Shown: positions 8,529-18,884, numbered from the stretch's first letter. The stretch: DNA of 64,000 nucleotides from Jeongeupia wiesaeckerbachi (GCF_050916355.1 NZ_CP136946.1:3658001-3722000); one strand, 5' to 3'. Notes: generated by a model not told the origin, from the sequence alone. Numbers and translations are program-made.

Positions 8529-9836
8529 ATGACGACTTCCCCGGCGGCCCACCGCCCCCTCAATCGCGACGATATGCGCACGCTGTCGCTGTCCGCCCTC
8601 GGCGGCGCGCTCGAGTTCTACGATTTCGTCATCTACGTTTTCTTTGCCGCCGTCATCGGCAAGCTGTTCTTTCCGCCGGACATGCCGGACTGGCTGAGCC
8701 AGCTGCAAACCTTCGGCATCTTCGCCGCCGGCTATCTGGCGCGACCGCTCGGCGGCATCATCATTGCCCACTTCGGCGACAAGCTCGGCCGCAAGAAGAT
8801 GTTCACGCTGTCGATCTTCCTGATGGCGGTGCCGACGCTGGCGATCGGCCTGATGCCGACGTACGCGAGCATCGGCATCGCCGCGCCGCTGCTGCTGTTG
8901 CTGTTCCGCGTGATGCAGGGCGCAGCGATCGGCGGCGAAGTCCCCGGTGCCTGGGTCTTTGTCACCGAACACGCGCCGGCCAACCGCACCGGCGTCGCCG
9001 TCGGCACGCTGACCGCCGGGCTCACCGCCGGCATTCTGCTCGGCTCGCTCGTGGCAACGGCCATCAACACCCGCTACAGCCCGGAGGACGTCGCCGGTTA
9101 TGCATGGCGCATTCCGTTCATCCTCGGCGGCGTATTCGGCTTTTTCGCCGTCTACCTGCGCCGCTTCCTCGAGGAAACGCCGATTTTCAAGGAACTGCAG
9201 GCGCAGAAAGCCGTGGCCGACGAGCTGCCGCTCAAGGCCACATTGCGCAACCATATCGGCGCAGTGCTGGTGTCGATGCTGCTGACCTGGGTGTTGTCGG
9301 CGGCGATTGTCGTTGTCGTACTGTTCACGCCGACGTATCTGCAGAAAGTCCACGCCATCGCACCGGCGCTGGCGCTGCAAGCCAATAGCATCGCCACGCT
9401 GGCACTGACCGTCGGCTGCATCGTCTTCGGTTTTGCCGCCGACCGCTTCGGCGCACGCAATACCATGCTGGTCGGCTTTTCCGGCCTGCTGGCGAGCAGC
9501 TATCACTTCTACACCGCCCTGCCCGGCGACGGCGCCACGCTGATGTTCAACTACGGGCTGACCGGTTTCTTCGTCGGCGCGATCGCCACCGTTCCCTATG
9601 TGGCCGTACGCGCCTTCCCGGCGGCGGTGCGCTTCACCGGGCTTTCGTTCTCGTACAACGTCGCCTATGCGATCTTTGGCGGCATGACGCCGATGCTGCT
9701 GACCTACTGGGTGCGCAGCGATCCGCTGGCGCCGGGTCATTACGTCGCCGCGCTGGCGGTGCTGGGCATCCTGCTGGCCTTCGTGCCGCTGGCGGCCCGC
9801 CGCCACGGCGATCAGGCGGTACTGGCGCAGGCCTGA
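8529..9836 (+). CDS. MFS metabolite:H+ symporter (ProP/ShiA-like, MHS family)
   Basis: Twelve-helix major-facilitator transporter of 435 residues. It shows the metabolite:H+ symporter hallmarks: GGALEFYDFVIYVFFAA in helix 1, GDKLGRKK in the helix 2-3 loop, RVMQGAAIGGEVPGAW in helix 4 and FLEETPIFKEL after helix 6. Relatives take up proline/betaine, citrate, shikimate or other small acids; the substrate cannot be assigned. It is transcribed alone and followed by a strong terminator. Confidence 0.88.
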   Translation: MTTSPAAHRPLNRDDMRTLSLSALGGALEFYDFVIYVFFAAVIGKLFFPPDMPDWLSQLQTFGIFAAGYLARPLGGIIIAHFGDKLGRKKMFTLSIFLMAVPTLAIGLMPTYASIGIAAPLLLLLFRVMQGAAIGGEVPGAWVFVTEHAPANRTGVAVGTLTAGLTAGILLGSLVATAINTRYSPEDVAGYAWRIPFILGGVFGFFAVYLRRFLEETPIFKELQAQKAVADELPLKATLRNHIGAVLVSMLLTWVLSAAIVVVVLFTPTYLQKVHAIAPALALQANSIATLALTVGCIVFGFAADRFGARNTMLVGFSGLLASSYHFYTALPGDGATLMFNYGLTGFFVGAIATVPYVAVRAFPAAVRFTGLSFSYNVAYAIFGGMTPMLLTYWVRSDPLAPGHYVAALAVLGILLAFVPLAARRHGDQAVLAQA

Positions 9837-9857
9837 CCGGCTGCTGCGCCACCACTG

Positions 9858-9882
9858 AGCCCGGCCACGCGCCGGGCTTTTT
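9858..9882 (+). terminator. Rho-independent terminator after the MFS gene
   Basis: Perfect 8-bp stem AGCCCGGC/GCCGGGCT with a 5-nt loop, followed by a run of T. Confidence 0.85.
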
Positions 9883-9908
9883 GTCGGCCGGCGCATGGCG
9901 GCGTTTGG

Positions 9909-9914
9909 TAGAAT
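9909..9914 (+). promoter_or_regulatory. -10 box of ettA (TAGAAT)
   Basis: TAGAAT sits about 32 bp before the ettA start and after the upstream terminator, so it is well placed for a short leader. No good -35 is seen. Confidence 0.45.
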
Positions 9915-9945
9915 CGCGCCATTCCAACCAATTGGCGATTCAGCA

Positions 9946-11613
<1,668 letters not shown>

Positions 11614-11630
11614 GCTGCGACCGCTGCGCA

Positions 11631-11654
11631 AAACGGGCCTGTCGGCCCGTTTTT
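11631..11654 (+). terminator. Rho-independent terminator after ettA
   Basis: Stem AAACGGGCC/GGCCCGTTT with a TGTC loop and trailing T residues. Confidence 0.85.
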
Positions 11655-11681
11655 CATTCACGACACCGACCGAGGCCCGCA

Positions 11682-11924
11682 CTGAACGCCCATCAAGACA
11701 ACAATCCGCTGCACGGCATTACGCTTGAGCGCATGCTCACCGACCTCGTCGACTACTGGGGCTGGGACGAACTAGCCCGGCAGATTCCGCTGAACTGCTT
11801 CAAGCACGAGCCAAGCATCAAATCCAGCCTGAGCTTTCTGCGCCGCACGCCATGGGCGCGCACCGAGGTCGAAGGCTTTTACGCCTATTGCCTGCGCCAT
11901 TACAGCGCCAACGCCAGACGCTGA
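11682..11924 (+). CDS. VF530-family DNA-binding protein with probable CTG start
   Basis: Small protein of the VF530/DUF2132 family, proposed to bind DNA; its role is unknown. The conserved family core reads NPLHGITLERMLTDLVDYWG, then FKHEPSIKSSLSFLRRTPWAR. The first in-frame ATG (11733) falls inside this core and would delete the conserved NPLHG segment. Upstream in the same frame there is no ATG, GTG or TTG, but a CTG at 11682 has GAGG six bases before it. Starting there gives 80 residues, the usual family size. A CTG start or a base error is therefore proposed. Confidence 0.7.
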   Translation: MNAHQDNNPLHGITLERMLTDLVDYWGWDELARQIPLNCFKHEPSIKSSLSFLRRTPWARTEVEGFYAYCLRHYSANARR

Positions 11925-11959
11925 TCGACCAACCATCTGACTGTCAGCCCTGTGGGCTG

Positions 11960-11965
11960 CATAAT
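11960..11965 (+). promoter_or_regulatory. Possible -10 box (CATAAT) of the EI24 gene
   Basis: CATAAT lies 34 bp before the start codon of the EI24-family gene and after the VF530 stop. The -35 region is weak. Confidence 0.35.
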
Positions 11966-11998
11966 TGTCGCTGTCTTTCATCGATACTCAGGAATCCC

Positions 11999-12781
11999 AT
12001 GTCCGGAATCCCCGCCTCCGCAGACAAGCTGGCGCCGCCGCTCGCGCCCGGCGAAGTACTCCATTGCGTCCGACTGGGCCTGCGCGACAGCGTGCGCCCG
12101 CGCCTGTTGGCGGTCTCGCTCGGCGTCTGGCTAGGTACACTGCTGGTGCTGGCGATCCTCTACGCACTGGCATGGACGCCGATCACCGCCGCGCTCGACG
12201 CCGCGTCGCGCTTTCTGGTGCTGGGCATACCGCACTGGTTCGGCTGGGTGCCCGATCCAGCGAGCCTCATCGGCCGGATCGCCGCCGGCTTGATCACCGT
12301 GGTCCAGTACGTATTGGGCTTGATCGGCTTTGTGCTTTCGACGCTGCTGGTTGCGCGCGTCATCCTCGAAACGGTGCTGATGGGCCAAGTACAGAGGGTG
12401 GTGCTGCGGCGCTACCCGGCATTGGAAGGCCAGGTACAGCGCCCGTGGCGCGCCGATCTGCGCGACCTGCTCGGCAACCTGGGCACGCTGGTCGCCGGCA
12501 CCTTGCTGTGCCTGTGCATTCCGCTGATCGGCGCAGCGCTGCTGGTTCTGCTCAGCGCGTATCTGAACGTGCGCGGGCTGGTCAACGACGCTTTCGACGG
12601 CGTGGTCAGCGCCGAGCAGCAACGCGCCTTTGTGCGCCAGCAGCGCGGACAGATGCTGCTGGCCGGGCTGCTGCTGGCCGGACTGGCGCTGATTCCCTTT
12701 GTGGCACTGTTGATGCCCGGCATGCTCGGCGCAACGAGCTGCCACCTTGGCTTTCGCTGGCTCGAACGGCAAGACAACTGA
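11999..12781 (+). CDS. EI24-domain (CysZ-like) membrane protein
   Basis: Integral inner-membrane protein of 260 residues with about four to six hydrophobic segments (for example residues 40-60, 95-125, 160-185, 220-245). The pattern matches the EI24/CysZ family, whose best-known member CysZ imports sulfate. The charged central segment after the second hydrophobic block and the NDAFDG region fit the family. No cysteine-biosynthesis genes adjoin it, so sulfate transport is only a possibility. It has its own promoter-like element. Confidence 0.7.
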   Translation: MSGIPASADKLAPPLAPGEVLHCVRLGLRDSVRPRLLAVSLGVWLGTLLVLAILYALAWTPITAALDAASRFLVLGIPHWFGWVPDPASLIGRIAAGLITVVQYVLGLIGFVLSTLLVARVILETVLMGQVQRVVLRRYPALEGQVQRPWRADLRDLLGNLGTLVAGTLLCLCIPLIGAALLVLLSAYLNVRGLVNDAFDGVVSAEQQRAFVRQQRGQMLLAGLLLAGLALIPFVALLMPGMLGATSCHLGFRWLERQDN

Positions 12782-12892
12782 AGCCCTTGCCGGCTCCGCG
12801 TGGGCGTTCGGTGTTCAACGTGCATATCTGCTCGGACGTGGGGCGGGTACAGCCACTCAGCCTGCCGGCGCACGCGCATCCCGCCAGCCGCG

Positions 12893-12898
12893 TATAAT
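12893..12898 (+). promoter_or_regulatory. -10 box (TATAAT) of the YkgJ-family gene
   Basis: A perfect TATAAT 29 bp before the ATG at 12928. It argues for that start, because an in-frame TTG at 12898 would overlap the -10 box. Confidence 0.55.
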
Positions 12899-12927
12899 TG
12901 CCCCGCTTCACATCCGCCTTGCCGTCC

Positions 12928-13332
12928 ATGCCCGCACCGTACAAAAAACTGATCCACGTCTCCACGATGGAAAACCTCGACACCTGGGCGCGCTATCGCA
13001 ACGGCATGTGCCTCGACTGCAAATCCGGCTGCTGTACGATGCCGGTCGAGGTCAAGCTGCCCGATCTGGTACGCATGGGTGTCGTCGACGCGTTCGAGGC
13101 CGAGCACGAACAGGCGAAGCAGATTGCCAAGCGGCTGCAGAAGGCCGGCGTCATCCAGCACTTCAACTTCAAGCAGAGCGTGTTTACGCTGGCACAGCGC
13201 GCCAGCGGCGATTGCAGCTATCTCGACGCCGACTCCCGGCTGTGCACGATCTACGACCTGCGGCCCAACACCTGTAGAAACCACCCGAAAATCGGCCCGC
13301 GCCCGGGCTTTTGCGCCTACCGCAACAAGTAA
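12928..13332 (+). CDS. YkgJ-family cysteine-cluster protein
   Basis: Cytoplasmic protein of 134 residues with the YkgJ Cys pattern: CLDCKSGCC near residues 28-36 and CSYLDADSRLC followed by C-R-N-H-P in the C-terminal half. Family members are thought to bind zinc or an iron-sulfur cluster; the biochemical role is unknown. The DLRPNTCRNHP segment is a strong family signature. The ATG at 12928 is preferred because of the perfect -10 element upstream. Confidence 0.82.
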   Translation: MPAPYKKLIHVSTMENLDTWARYRNGMCLDCKSGCCTMPVEVKLPDLVRMGVVDAFEAEHEQAKQIAKRLQKAGVIQHFNFKQSVFTLAQRASGDCSYLDADSRLCTIYDLRPNTCRNHPKIGPRPGFCAYRNK

Positions 13333-13370
13333 GCGCCGGCCGGCGCATTCCTGCATGACCGTGTCTTGGC

Positions 13371-13376
13371 TATACT
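13371..13376 (+). promoter_or_regulatory. Possible -10 box (TATACT)
   Basis: TATACT lies 45 bp upstream of the start at 13416. A small dyad (CTTTC TTC GAAAG) follows directly in the leader. No good -35. Confidence 0.4.
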
Positions 13377-13415
13377 CTTTCTTCGAAAGAAAGCATTCAA
13401 GGCAGCGGAACAAGC

Positions 13416-14144
13416 ATGAGGCAACGAAGCAACTGGGTCACCGGCAGTTTGCCCAAACGCGGCAGCAAACAGCCCAAGCCACGCCAGCCCAGCGGTAACG
13501 CATCACTCCGGAAGTTGCTGCAAGCCGGACAGCGCCAACAGCTTGGCCAGCCACTCGAGTTATCACTGCGGCAAAAAACCGCCTCCAACACGGCCATTGC
13601 GCTAACCCTGCTGGCAGCGGCCCTGCTGATCACCGCGCTGGTGTTGCATCGCTGGTTCTGGCTCGCACTGGCCACCGTGCCGCTGTTGCTGGCACTGCTA
13701 TCGGCTTGGCGCCGGCGTTCGAGCAAGCAACAATCTGCACGACTGATCAATCCGGTTGCAGTCCAGCAACTCGATGCGCTGTTGGCGACGATCGCCTCAC
13801 GCTTGCCGGACGAAGCGCTGACGCACATTGCCCGGATCAAGACACAACTGCACAAGCTGATCCCACTGCTCGCCGAGCCCGTCACGACAATCCCGATGGA
13901 GCGGGCCTACTTCGTTCAGCAACTGATCGCCCGCTACCTGCCGGACGCCTGCCAGCACTATCTGGCAATGGCCGATATAGCATCTGGCGCCGAAGCGATA
14001 GCGAGGTGCGAGGCAGGCAAGGCTGAATTTGTTTCACAACTCGCGCTGATGCTCGATCAACTTGAGGCGCTGTCCGCGCTGATCGCCGAACAACGCGCCG
14101 AGCACCTCGCCCTGCACGGTGCCTTTCTGCGCAACCGCGGCTAA
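13416..14144 (+). CDS. Two-helix membrane protein, possibly XpaC-like, next to telA
   Basis: A 242-residue protein with a basic N-terminal tail (about residues 1-55), a hydrophobic hairpin of two helices at about 58-98, and an alpha-helical cytoplasmic C-terminal domain beginning near VQQLDALLATIASRLPDEAL. XpaC-like proteins, often encoded beside TelA, have this layout, and a TelA gene lies just beyond the YiaA/B gene. The similarity is architectural and I cannot confirm homology. The gene converges with the YiaA/B-TelA pair. Confidence 0.5.
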   Translation: MRQRSNWVTGSLPKRGSKQPKPRQPSGNASLRKLLQAGQRQQLGQPLELSLRQKTASNTAIALTLLAAALLITALVLHRWFWLALATVPLLLALLSAWRRRSSKQQSARLINPVAVQQLDALLATIASRLPDEALTHIARIKTQLHKLIPLLAEPVTTIPMERAYFVQQLIARYLPDACQHYLAMADIASGAEAIARCEAGKAEFVSQLALMLDQLEALSALIAEQRAEHLALHGAFLRNRG

Positions 14145-14154
14145 TCGCCGCGGT
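14134..14154. terminator. GC-rich hairpin between convergent genes
   Basis: ACCGCGG and CCGCGGT are perfectly inverted around a 7-nt loop that contains the stop codon of the upstream gene. No T run follows, so this is only a possible bidirectional terminator. Confidence 0.35.
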
Positions 14155-14167
14155 ACTGAACACCGGC

Positions 14168-14632
14168 TCAGGGACGGGCGCCCTGAACAGCCAAGGTCGG
14201 CTGATCCAGTGCCGCGCCGCTTTCAAGCAGGTCAGCTTCGTGTTTGTCACGCACCGTCTTGGCCAGCGTGAAGACCGCGCTGATCAGATAGATCCAGCTC
14301 ACCAGCATATAGCTCTTCTGCCAGACATCGATGGTCATGCGGAACAAGCCCCAGGCCGTCAGCGCAACGGCGATGGCAAAGGCGGCCCAGACGGTCAACG
14401 CCCATGCGCCGGTATCCACTTTCTCGTCCCGATTGTCGCGCAGCAGCTTGGCCAGGGTAAACGCGGTAAACAGACAGAAGAAATAACCGATCGCCAGAAA
14501 CGCGCGATCCAGACTTTCGCTCGGCATATTCCATACGCCCACTGCGCAAGCCGCAACGGCCAGCACGAACGACAGCCAGACTTGCAGCTGCCAGGCCGAG
14601 GTATCACGACGAATCAGATATTGCGTACTCAT
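14168..14632 (-). CDS. YiaA/YiaB-family inner-membrane protein
   Basis: A 154-residue membrane protein with four hydrophobic segments arranged as two repeated helix pairs (about residues 15-60 and 75-125), matching the YiaA/YiaB two-helix domain. The start at 14632 has GGAGAG upstream. It follows telA by 34 bp on the same strand, so the two form a likely operon. The function of the family is unknown; some members are linked to stress responses. Confidence 0.75.
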   Translation of the reverse strand: MSTQYLIRRDTSAWQLQVWLSFVLAVAACAVGVWNMPSESLDRAFLAIGYFFCLFTAFTLAKLLRDNRDEKVDTGAWALTVWAAFAIAVALTAWGLFRMTIDVWQKSYMLVSWIYLISAVFTLAKTVRDKHEADLLESGAALDQPTLAVQGARP

Positions 14633-14666
14633 TTCATTCTCTCCAGTGCTGTTATGTTGGGATAAA

Positions 14667-15857
14667 TCAGAGTGCGACCGGACCATCGACATTCGGGCTG
14701 GCGGCGTCCCGCAGCTGCTGTTGGCGCACCTTGTCGAGATAACCCTGCGCACGCTCCAGCTGCTCGCTCAGCACACGGTTGTTTTGCGCCATGGTATCGA
14801 TGGCCTTGCTGCGAAAACTGTCCATGCTGTCCATCGCCTTGAAGGTCAGGTCGAACATTTCCTTGAGCTTTTCGACGCCAAGCAAGGGATTGGCGCCGAA
14901 TTGGGCGACGTGATCCACATGATTGTTCAATTGCTTTCCCGACTCGGCGATCAGGCCCTCGACCGCGGCATTCACCCCGGCCAGCATCGACATCACCTTG
15001 ACCTGATTGCCCGTCGCCCGCGCCACGGTTTGCGCCACGGCCAGCGCCGACATGCCCGTGGTGGCCACCCGGTCACAGCCGATCACCATTTCACGACTGG
15101 TTTTCTTCAGCACGTCGAGCGATAGATAGCCATTCACGCAAACCGCCTGCTGCGTCAGCATGTCCTGGAGATTTTGCCGCGCGTAATACAGCACCTCTTG
15201 CTCTAGTGCCTTCGCCCGCTCGGCATCGGTCGCTTTCAAGGCCTCAACCTTTTGGCCCAGCCGGGTATCGAGTTGCTCGGCAAAGCGAATCGCAGCCTTG
15301 AGTTTTTGCATCGCCTCCCACAATTTGGTCCGGGCCGAATCGATCTCGATGCCATCGCGCTGCATATCGTCGCGCGCGGCGTAAATCTGCCCAAGCGCAG
15401 CCTGGAGCTGCGAGCTGGAGGCCTGAAAACGGCGAAAATAGCGCTTGAGCTTGTCGCCAAATGGAAAGATGGCCAGGATTTTGTTAGGCGCCAGCAAATC
15501 GCCATCGCGGCCCGGATTCAATTCATCCAGATGGCGGCGCATTTCCGCCATCGCAATAAATGCCGGCGATGACTCCATGCCGAGCATATTGCGCGCCATG
15601 AATCGGCCGGTCATCAGGTTGGCGGTCAGCGAGATTTCCTCGCGCCCCAAACGAAAAGCCGAATCGAGCTTGGCCTTGAACGAATCGCCGTGAACATCTT
15701 CATCCAATAGCGCAAAGATGAAACGATCTACCTGTTCATCCACACGTTCGGCGAGTTCCGGTGATAGCGGCAGGGCATCGCCGGCCTGCTGCGGTGCCAG
15801 TGGCTGAATCGGCTCGGGTGGCGTCAGGACAAGGCCCGGTGCTGCAGTTGTACTCAT
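14667..15857 (-). CDS. telA: TelA-like toxic-anion resistance protein
   Basis: A 396-residue, almost entirely helical cytoplasmic protein of the TelA/KlaA family, named for tellurite resistance on plasmid RK2. Family features include NKILAIFPFGDKLKRYFRRF at about residues 120-140, the long coiled-coil region that follows, and the conserved C-terminal stretch of LAGVNAAVEGLIAESGKQLN. The ATG at 15857 is preferred over an upstream in-frame start because of a GAGA element and the TelA-like N-terminus. It is the first gene of an operon with the YiaA/B gene. Confidence 0.85.
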   Translation of the reverse strand: MSTTAAPGLVLTPPEPIQPLAPQQAGDALPLSPELAERVDEQVDRFIFALLDEDVHGDSFKAKLDSAFRLGREEISLTANLMTGRFMARNMLGMESSPAFIAMAEMRRHLDELNPGRDGDLLAPNKILAIFPFGDKLKRYFRRFQASSSQLQAALGQIYAARDDMQRDGIEIDSARTKLWEAMQKLKAAIRFAEQLDTRLGQKVEALKATDAERAKALEQEVLYYARQNLQDMLTQQAVCVNGYLSLDVLKKTSREMVIGCDRVATTGMSALAVAQTVARATGNQVKVMSMLAGVNAAVEGLIAESGKQLNNHVDHVAQFGANPLLGVEKLKEMFDLTFKAMDSMDSFRSKAIDTMAQNNRVLSEQLERAQGYLDKVRQQQLRDAASPNVDGPVAL

Positions 15858-15912
15858 AAGCGATGTCTCGTTCGGTACCGGTTGATGAGCAAATGGATCA
15901 CACGACCCAACG

Positions 15913-15918
15913 ATATTA
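15913..15918 (-). promoter_or_regulatory. Possible -10 box (TAATAT) of telA
   Basis: Minus-strand TAATAT lies in an AT-rich patch about 56 bp before the telA start. The patch stands out against its GC-rich surroundings. The -35 is weak. Confidence 0.4.
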
Positions 15919-16074
15919 CACAAAATAAAATACAACAGTCAGCTAACGTAAAAATCAACCGATAGCCCGGGTGCGTGCCATCGTCGGCAGAAAACAAACG
16001 GTGTCCGCGCGGCAGCCACAGTGGTCTGCCACTCCGGTCCCGCGTATCCTGCTGCTTTGCCCTGCATACCTGTC

Positions 16075-16269
16075 ATGACAGATCCCAAGCCCCCGGTCCA
16101 ACCCCAATCCTGCCCCAAGTGCGGTGCGCCGCCCGATGTGCGCAAAGCCGGCGCCAATCGGGTCTGGGTGCAATGCGCCAAATTCGGCGCCAACGGCAAC
16201 TGCAATGTGATCTGTTCGCCGCAGCCGAATCGCAAGGATGCGATCGCGGCGTGGAACCGGATGAAGTAG
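16075..16269 (+). CDS. Lar-like zinc-ribbon protein
   Basis: A 64-residue protein with a CPKCGAPP knuckle near residue 13, a second pair of Cys around QCAKFGANGNC, and a C-terminal AIAAWNRMK. This is the layout of the Lar (restriction alleviation) family, small zinc proteins common on phages and chromosomes. There is no prophage context here. Whether it alleviates restriction is unknown. Confidence 0.6.
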   Translation: MTDPKPPVQPQSCPKCGAPPDVRKAGANRVWVQCAKFGANGNCNVICSPQPNRKDAIAAWNRMK

Positions 16270-16295
16270 GCGTTTCAAGCGATCAATGAACGATC

Positions 16296-16334
16296 AACGT
16301 AAAACGGGAAGGCATCGCCTTCCCGTTTTACGTT
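16296..16334. terminator. Perfect 18-bp hairpin, bidirectional terminator
   Basis: AACGTAAAACGGGAAGGC is perfectly inverted around a 3-nt loop (ATC), with AAAA and TTTT tracts inside the stem. It lies between the convergent Lar-like and metallo-hydrolase genes and can serve both strands. Confidence 0.85.
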
Positions 16335-16388
16335 GGAGCGCCAATCGGAGCCGCCAATCCATCAAGCCCCAATCAACCGTGACCCTAG

Positions 16389-17366
16389 TCAGCGATCGCT
16401 ACGGATCGGCCCGTACTCGATCGGCACCCACGCGTAGGCGCCCCCTTCGGTGCGCACATGGCCGATTCCCGGGAACGGCAGGTGGGCGCCGCCAACCCAG
16501 AGTTTGTCTTTCGCCGCGTTGGCGAAAATCGCCTTGCGCGTGGCAATCGCCTGCTCGCTGTTCACGTCGAACTCGAGCGAAACTTCGGGGCGCGCAAACT
16601 GCACCGAGTGACTGTGGACCAGATCGCCCCACAGCAGCAGGCTCTGGTTTTTGGAGCTGAGCAGATAGGCCGTATGCCCCGGTGTATGGCCGCTCGCGAC
16701 AACCGAGCTCACGCCCGGCAGCAGCTTGTCGCCGGCGTTGAACACCCTGAAACGTCCTTGCCGGGCATAGGGCAGGATCGAATCCTTGGCCATCTTGAAG
16801 AAAGGCCGCGTGTCCTGCGGCGCCTTCGCGGCGGCGGCGTCATTGAGCCAGAAGTCGCTTTCCGACTTGGCGACATAGACATCGGCGTTCGGGAATACCG
16901 GCTTGCCGTCGGCGGTGCTGATGCCGCAGGCATGGTCCGGATGCAGATGGGTCAGCAGCACCAGATCGACCTGTTCCGGCGTGTAGCCGGCGGCCTTGAG
17001 GTTGGCAACGATACCGCCCAGCGCCGGCCCGAAACACTTGCCGGCACCACTATCGACAAGGACCAGCTTGTCGCCGGTATGTACGAGAAAGGCATTGACG
17101 GCGGTCTGTACGCCCGGCGTGCTCTGCAGGAACATCCGTGCCAGCAAGGTCTGGATATCCTGGGCGCTGGCGCCCTTCAGCAGCGTGGGGTCGAGATCGA
17201 TGTAACCGTCGTACAGCGCGGTCACGACGAAATCACCGACGGCCATCCGGTAAAAACCCGGCACCTGGGCATTCAGCTGCGCGGGGGGCGCGGCATGTAC
17301 CGGCAACGCGGCAGTGCCAGCCAGCGACAGGGCGAGCAACAGCGATTTGAGGGTCTTGCTAGGCAT
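16389..17366 (-). CDS. Exported metallo-beta-lactamase-fold hydrolase
   Basis: A 325-residue periplasmic enzyme with a signal peptide (residues 1-25, ending VHA-AP). The MBL zinc motif THLHPDH is near residue 139-145, with a further His in GHTPGHTAY and an Asp in LLWGDLVH. Close families include N-acyl-homoserine lactonase-like and other lactonase-like hydrolases; the substrate is unknown. It starts at 17366 with GGAGAG upstream. The gene is monocistronic. Confidence 0.85.
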   Translation of the reverse strand: MPSKTLKSLLLALSLAGTAALPVHAAPPAQLNAQVPGFYRMAVGDFVVTALYDGYIDLDPTLLKGASAQDIQTLLARMFLQSTPGVQTAVNAFLVHTGDKLVLVDSGAGKCFGPALGGIVANLKAAGYTPEQVDLVLLTHLHPDHACGISTADGKPVFPNADVYVAKSESDFWLNDAAAAKAPQDTRPFFKMAKDSILPYARQGRFRVFNAGDKLLPGVSSVVASGHTPGHTAYLLSSKNQSLLLWGDLVHSHSVQFARPEVSLEFDVNSEQAIATRKAIFANAAKDKLWVGGAHLPFPGIGHVRTEGGAYAWVPIEYGPIRSDR

Positions 17367-17494
17367 GCATCTCTCCGAGTTTGCGGCATCTGCCGTTTAC
17401 GCCTTCGAAGATAAACATCCTTACTAATTCTGACTAGTGCATTTCTCAAGCAGAACGTGGAGAAAAGACACCCAGCGTCGACTCACCGCTGTTT

Positions 17495-17704
17495 TCAGGC
17501 GGATTCACCGGCCGGTTCATCGCCTTGCTGTCGCGGCGTTTCGACCGGCTGAAGGCGCTTGTCACTATGTTGCTCGCGCGCCAGGCGAATCTGGTTTTCA
17601 ATATCACTGATCCTGGCGGTGCTGACGTCGCCGGCGGCATTGGCGATGCCAACCACCAGAAAGCCGGACAAGGACATCACGGCGATGCGGGATTTCATTT
17701 TCAT
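17495..17704 (-). CDS. Small exported protein of unknown function
   Basis: A 69-residue protein with a good signal peptide (MKMKSRIAVMSLSGFLVVG, cleavage after ANA) and a polar mature part of about 45 residues rich in Arg, Gln and Glu. AAGGAG lies at a proper distance from the ATG at 17704, which is the main reason to call it. I do not recognise the family. Confidence 0.6.
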   Translation of the reverse strand: MKMKSRIAVMSLSGFLVVGIANAAGDVSTARISDIENQIRLAREQHSDKRLQPVETPRQQGDEPAGESA

Positions 17705-18032
17705 AAGTCTCCTTGCTGCGGGGGCTGGCAAAATCGTTGCAATGTTGCCGGCGAGGCGCGCTTCAGCGGCGCGCGGGCAGACAGCAGCGCGACCAGCGAG
17801 CACAAGGCCGCCAAAGGAATTTGTCAGACACCTTTGCAACCGGAAATCAGCCCGTATCCGCGATGACCGGCGGGCCAGGCAAGCTGTATATCTGGAATGA
17901 CCGGCGGTTTGCCCCGCAGGTTCCCCGGCATTTGGGCCACGATCGACGGCGACGCAAGCGCCGACACCAGTCAGGAACCATGCTAAGTTCTCGCCTTCGC
18001 CCCTTGTACATTGCAGCAGCCGGACCCGATTG
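17705..18032. other. Intergenic region between divergent genes
   Basis: Separates the small exported protein gene from the TonB-like gene. No RNA gene, repeat family or clear promoter was recognised. Confidence 0.35.
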
Positions 18033-18884
18033 ATGCAGCAGTCCCCCGATATCTCCCCCGAACGACAAGCTACTCCGCGCTGGCTCTGGCTGGCGCTGGT
18101 CGCGTCGCTGCTCGGTCATTTGTCGCTGCTGTTGCTCCAACCTTTGCAGCAATCGGGCAGCGTCGCGGCGGGTCCACCGCCACTGCAGATGCGGCTGGTC
18201 CGGACGCCGAAGCCGGTCGCGCCCACACCGCCCACCGCTGCCATCGCACCGCAGGCCACGCCGGTGCCGGAGAAAAAACCGGTGCAGGTTCGCGATCGTT
18301 CGGAATACGCAGTGCCGAAGTCGGCGGCCAAACCGCCGGCCCGGCGCAAACTGGCCACGGCCAGCGCGCCGGCGACCGCTCCCCAGCCACCGCTTGACCT
18401 GAGCGTCAACGAAGTGGAAATGAAGGGGCTCGACGAAGCGCTCGGCGTTCGCCCGGACGGTAAGCAGCGCAAGCTGGTGACCCGCTATGCCGACCTGCCC
18501 AAGGAAGGCAACGACGTCGAGGAAGACAGCGCCACGCGGGCGCAGCAGCGCCCCGATACCCGCGCGATGTTCGGGCTGTGGGAAGCGCAGATCCGCAACA
18601 AGGTCGAGCGCATTGGCACGATGAACTATCCGCGCGATGAAAAGGGCAACCCGCTGCAGGGCTTGCTGCGCTTCCGGCTGGTGCTGAACGCCGACGGCAC
18701 GATTGCCGACGCGCAGGTCGAGGAAACCTCGGGCGATCCGCGCCTCGACGCCGAGACGCTGAAGATCATCCGCTACGCTGCGCCATTCGGCCCGGTACCC
18801 AAACCGCTGCTCGACCGCAACGGCAAGATCTCGCTGGTCCGTTACTACCGCTTCGTCAACGAACGGACGCGCTGGAGCAACTGA
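18033..18884 (+). CDS. TonB-like energy-transduction protein
   Basis: A 283-residue protein with TonB architecture: a short cytoplasmic N-terminus, one membrane anchor at about residues 16-35, a Pro/Ala/Lys-rich periplasmic linker (about 50-125) and a C-terminal TonB domain (about 190-275; LLRFRLVLNADGTIADAQVEE and AAPFGPVPKPLL). No exbB/exbD genes adjoin it, so it may couple to a remote motor or serve another scaffold role. The start is the ATG at 18033; a TTG one codon before is also possible. Confidence 0.75.
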   Translation: MQQSPDISPERQATPRWLWLALVASLLGHLSLLLLQPLQQSGSVAAGPPPLQMRLVRTPKPVAPTPPTAAIAPQATPVPEKKPVQVRDRSEYAVPKSAAKPPARRKLATASAPATAPQPPLDLSVNEVEMKGLDEALGVRPDGKQRKLVTRYADLPKEGNDVEEDSATRAQQRPDTRAMFGLWEAQIRNKVERIGTMNYPRDEKGNPLQGLLRFRLVLNADGTIADAQVEETSGDPRLDAETLKIIRYAAPFGPVPKPLLDRNGKISLVRYYRFVNERTRWSN

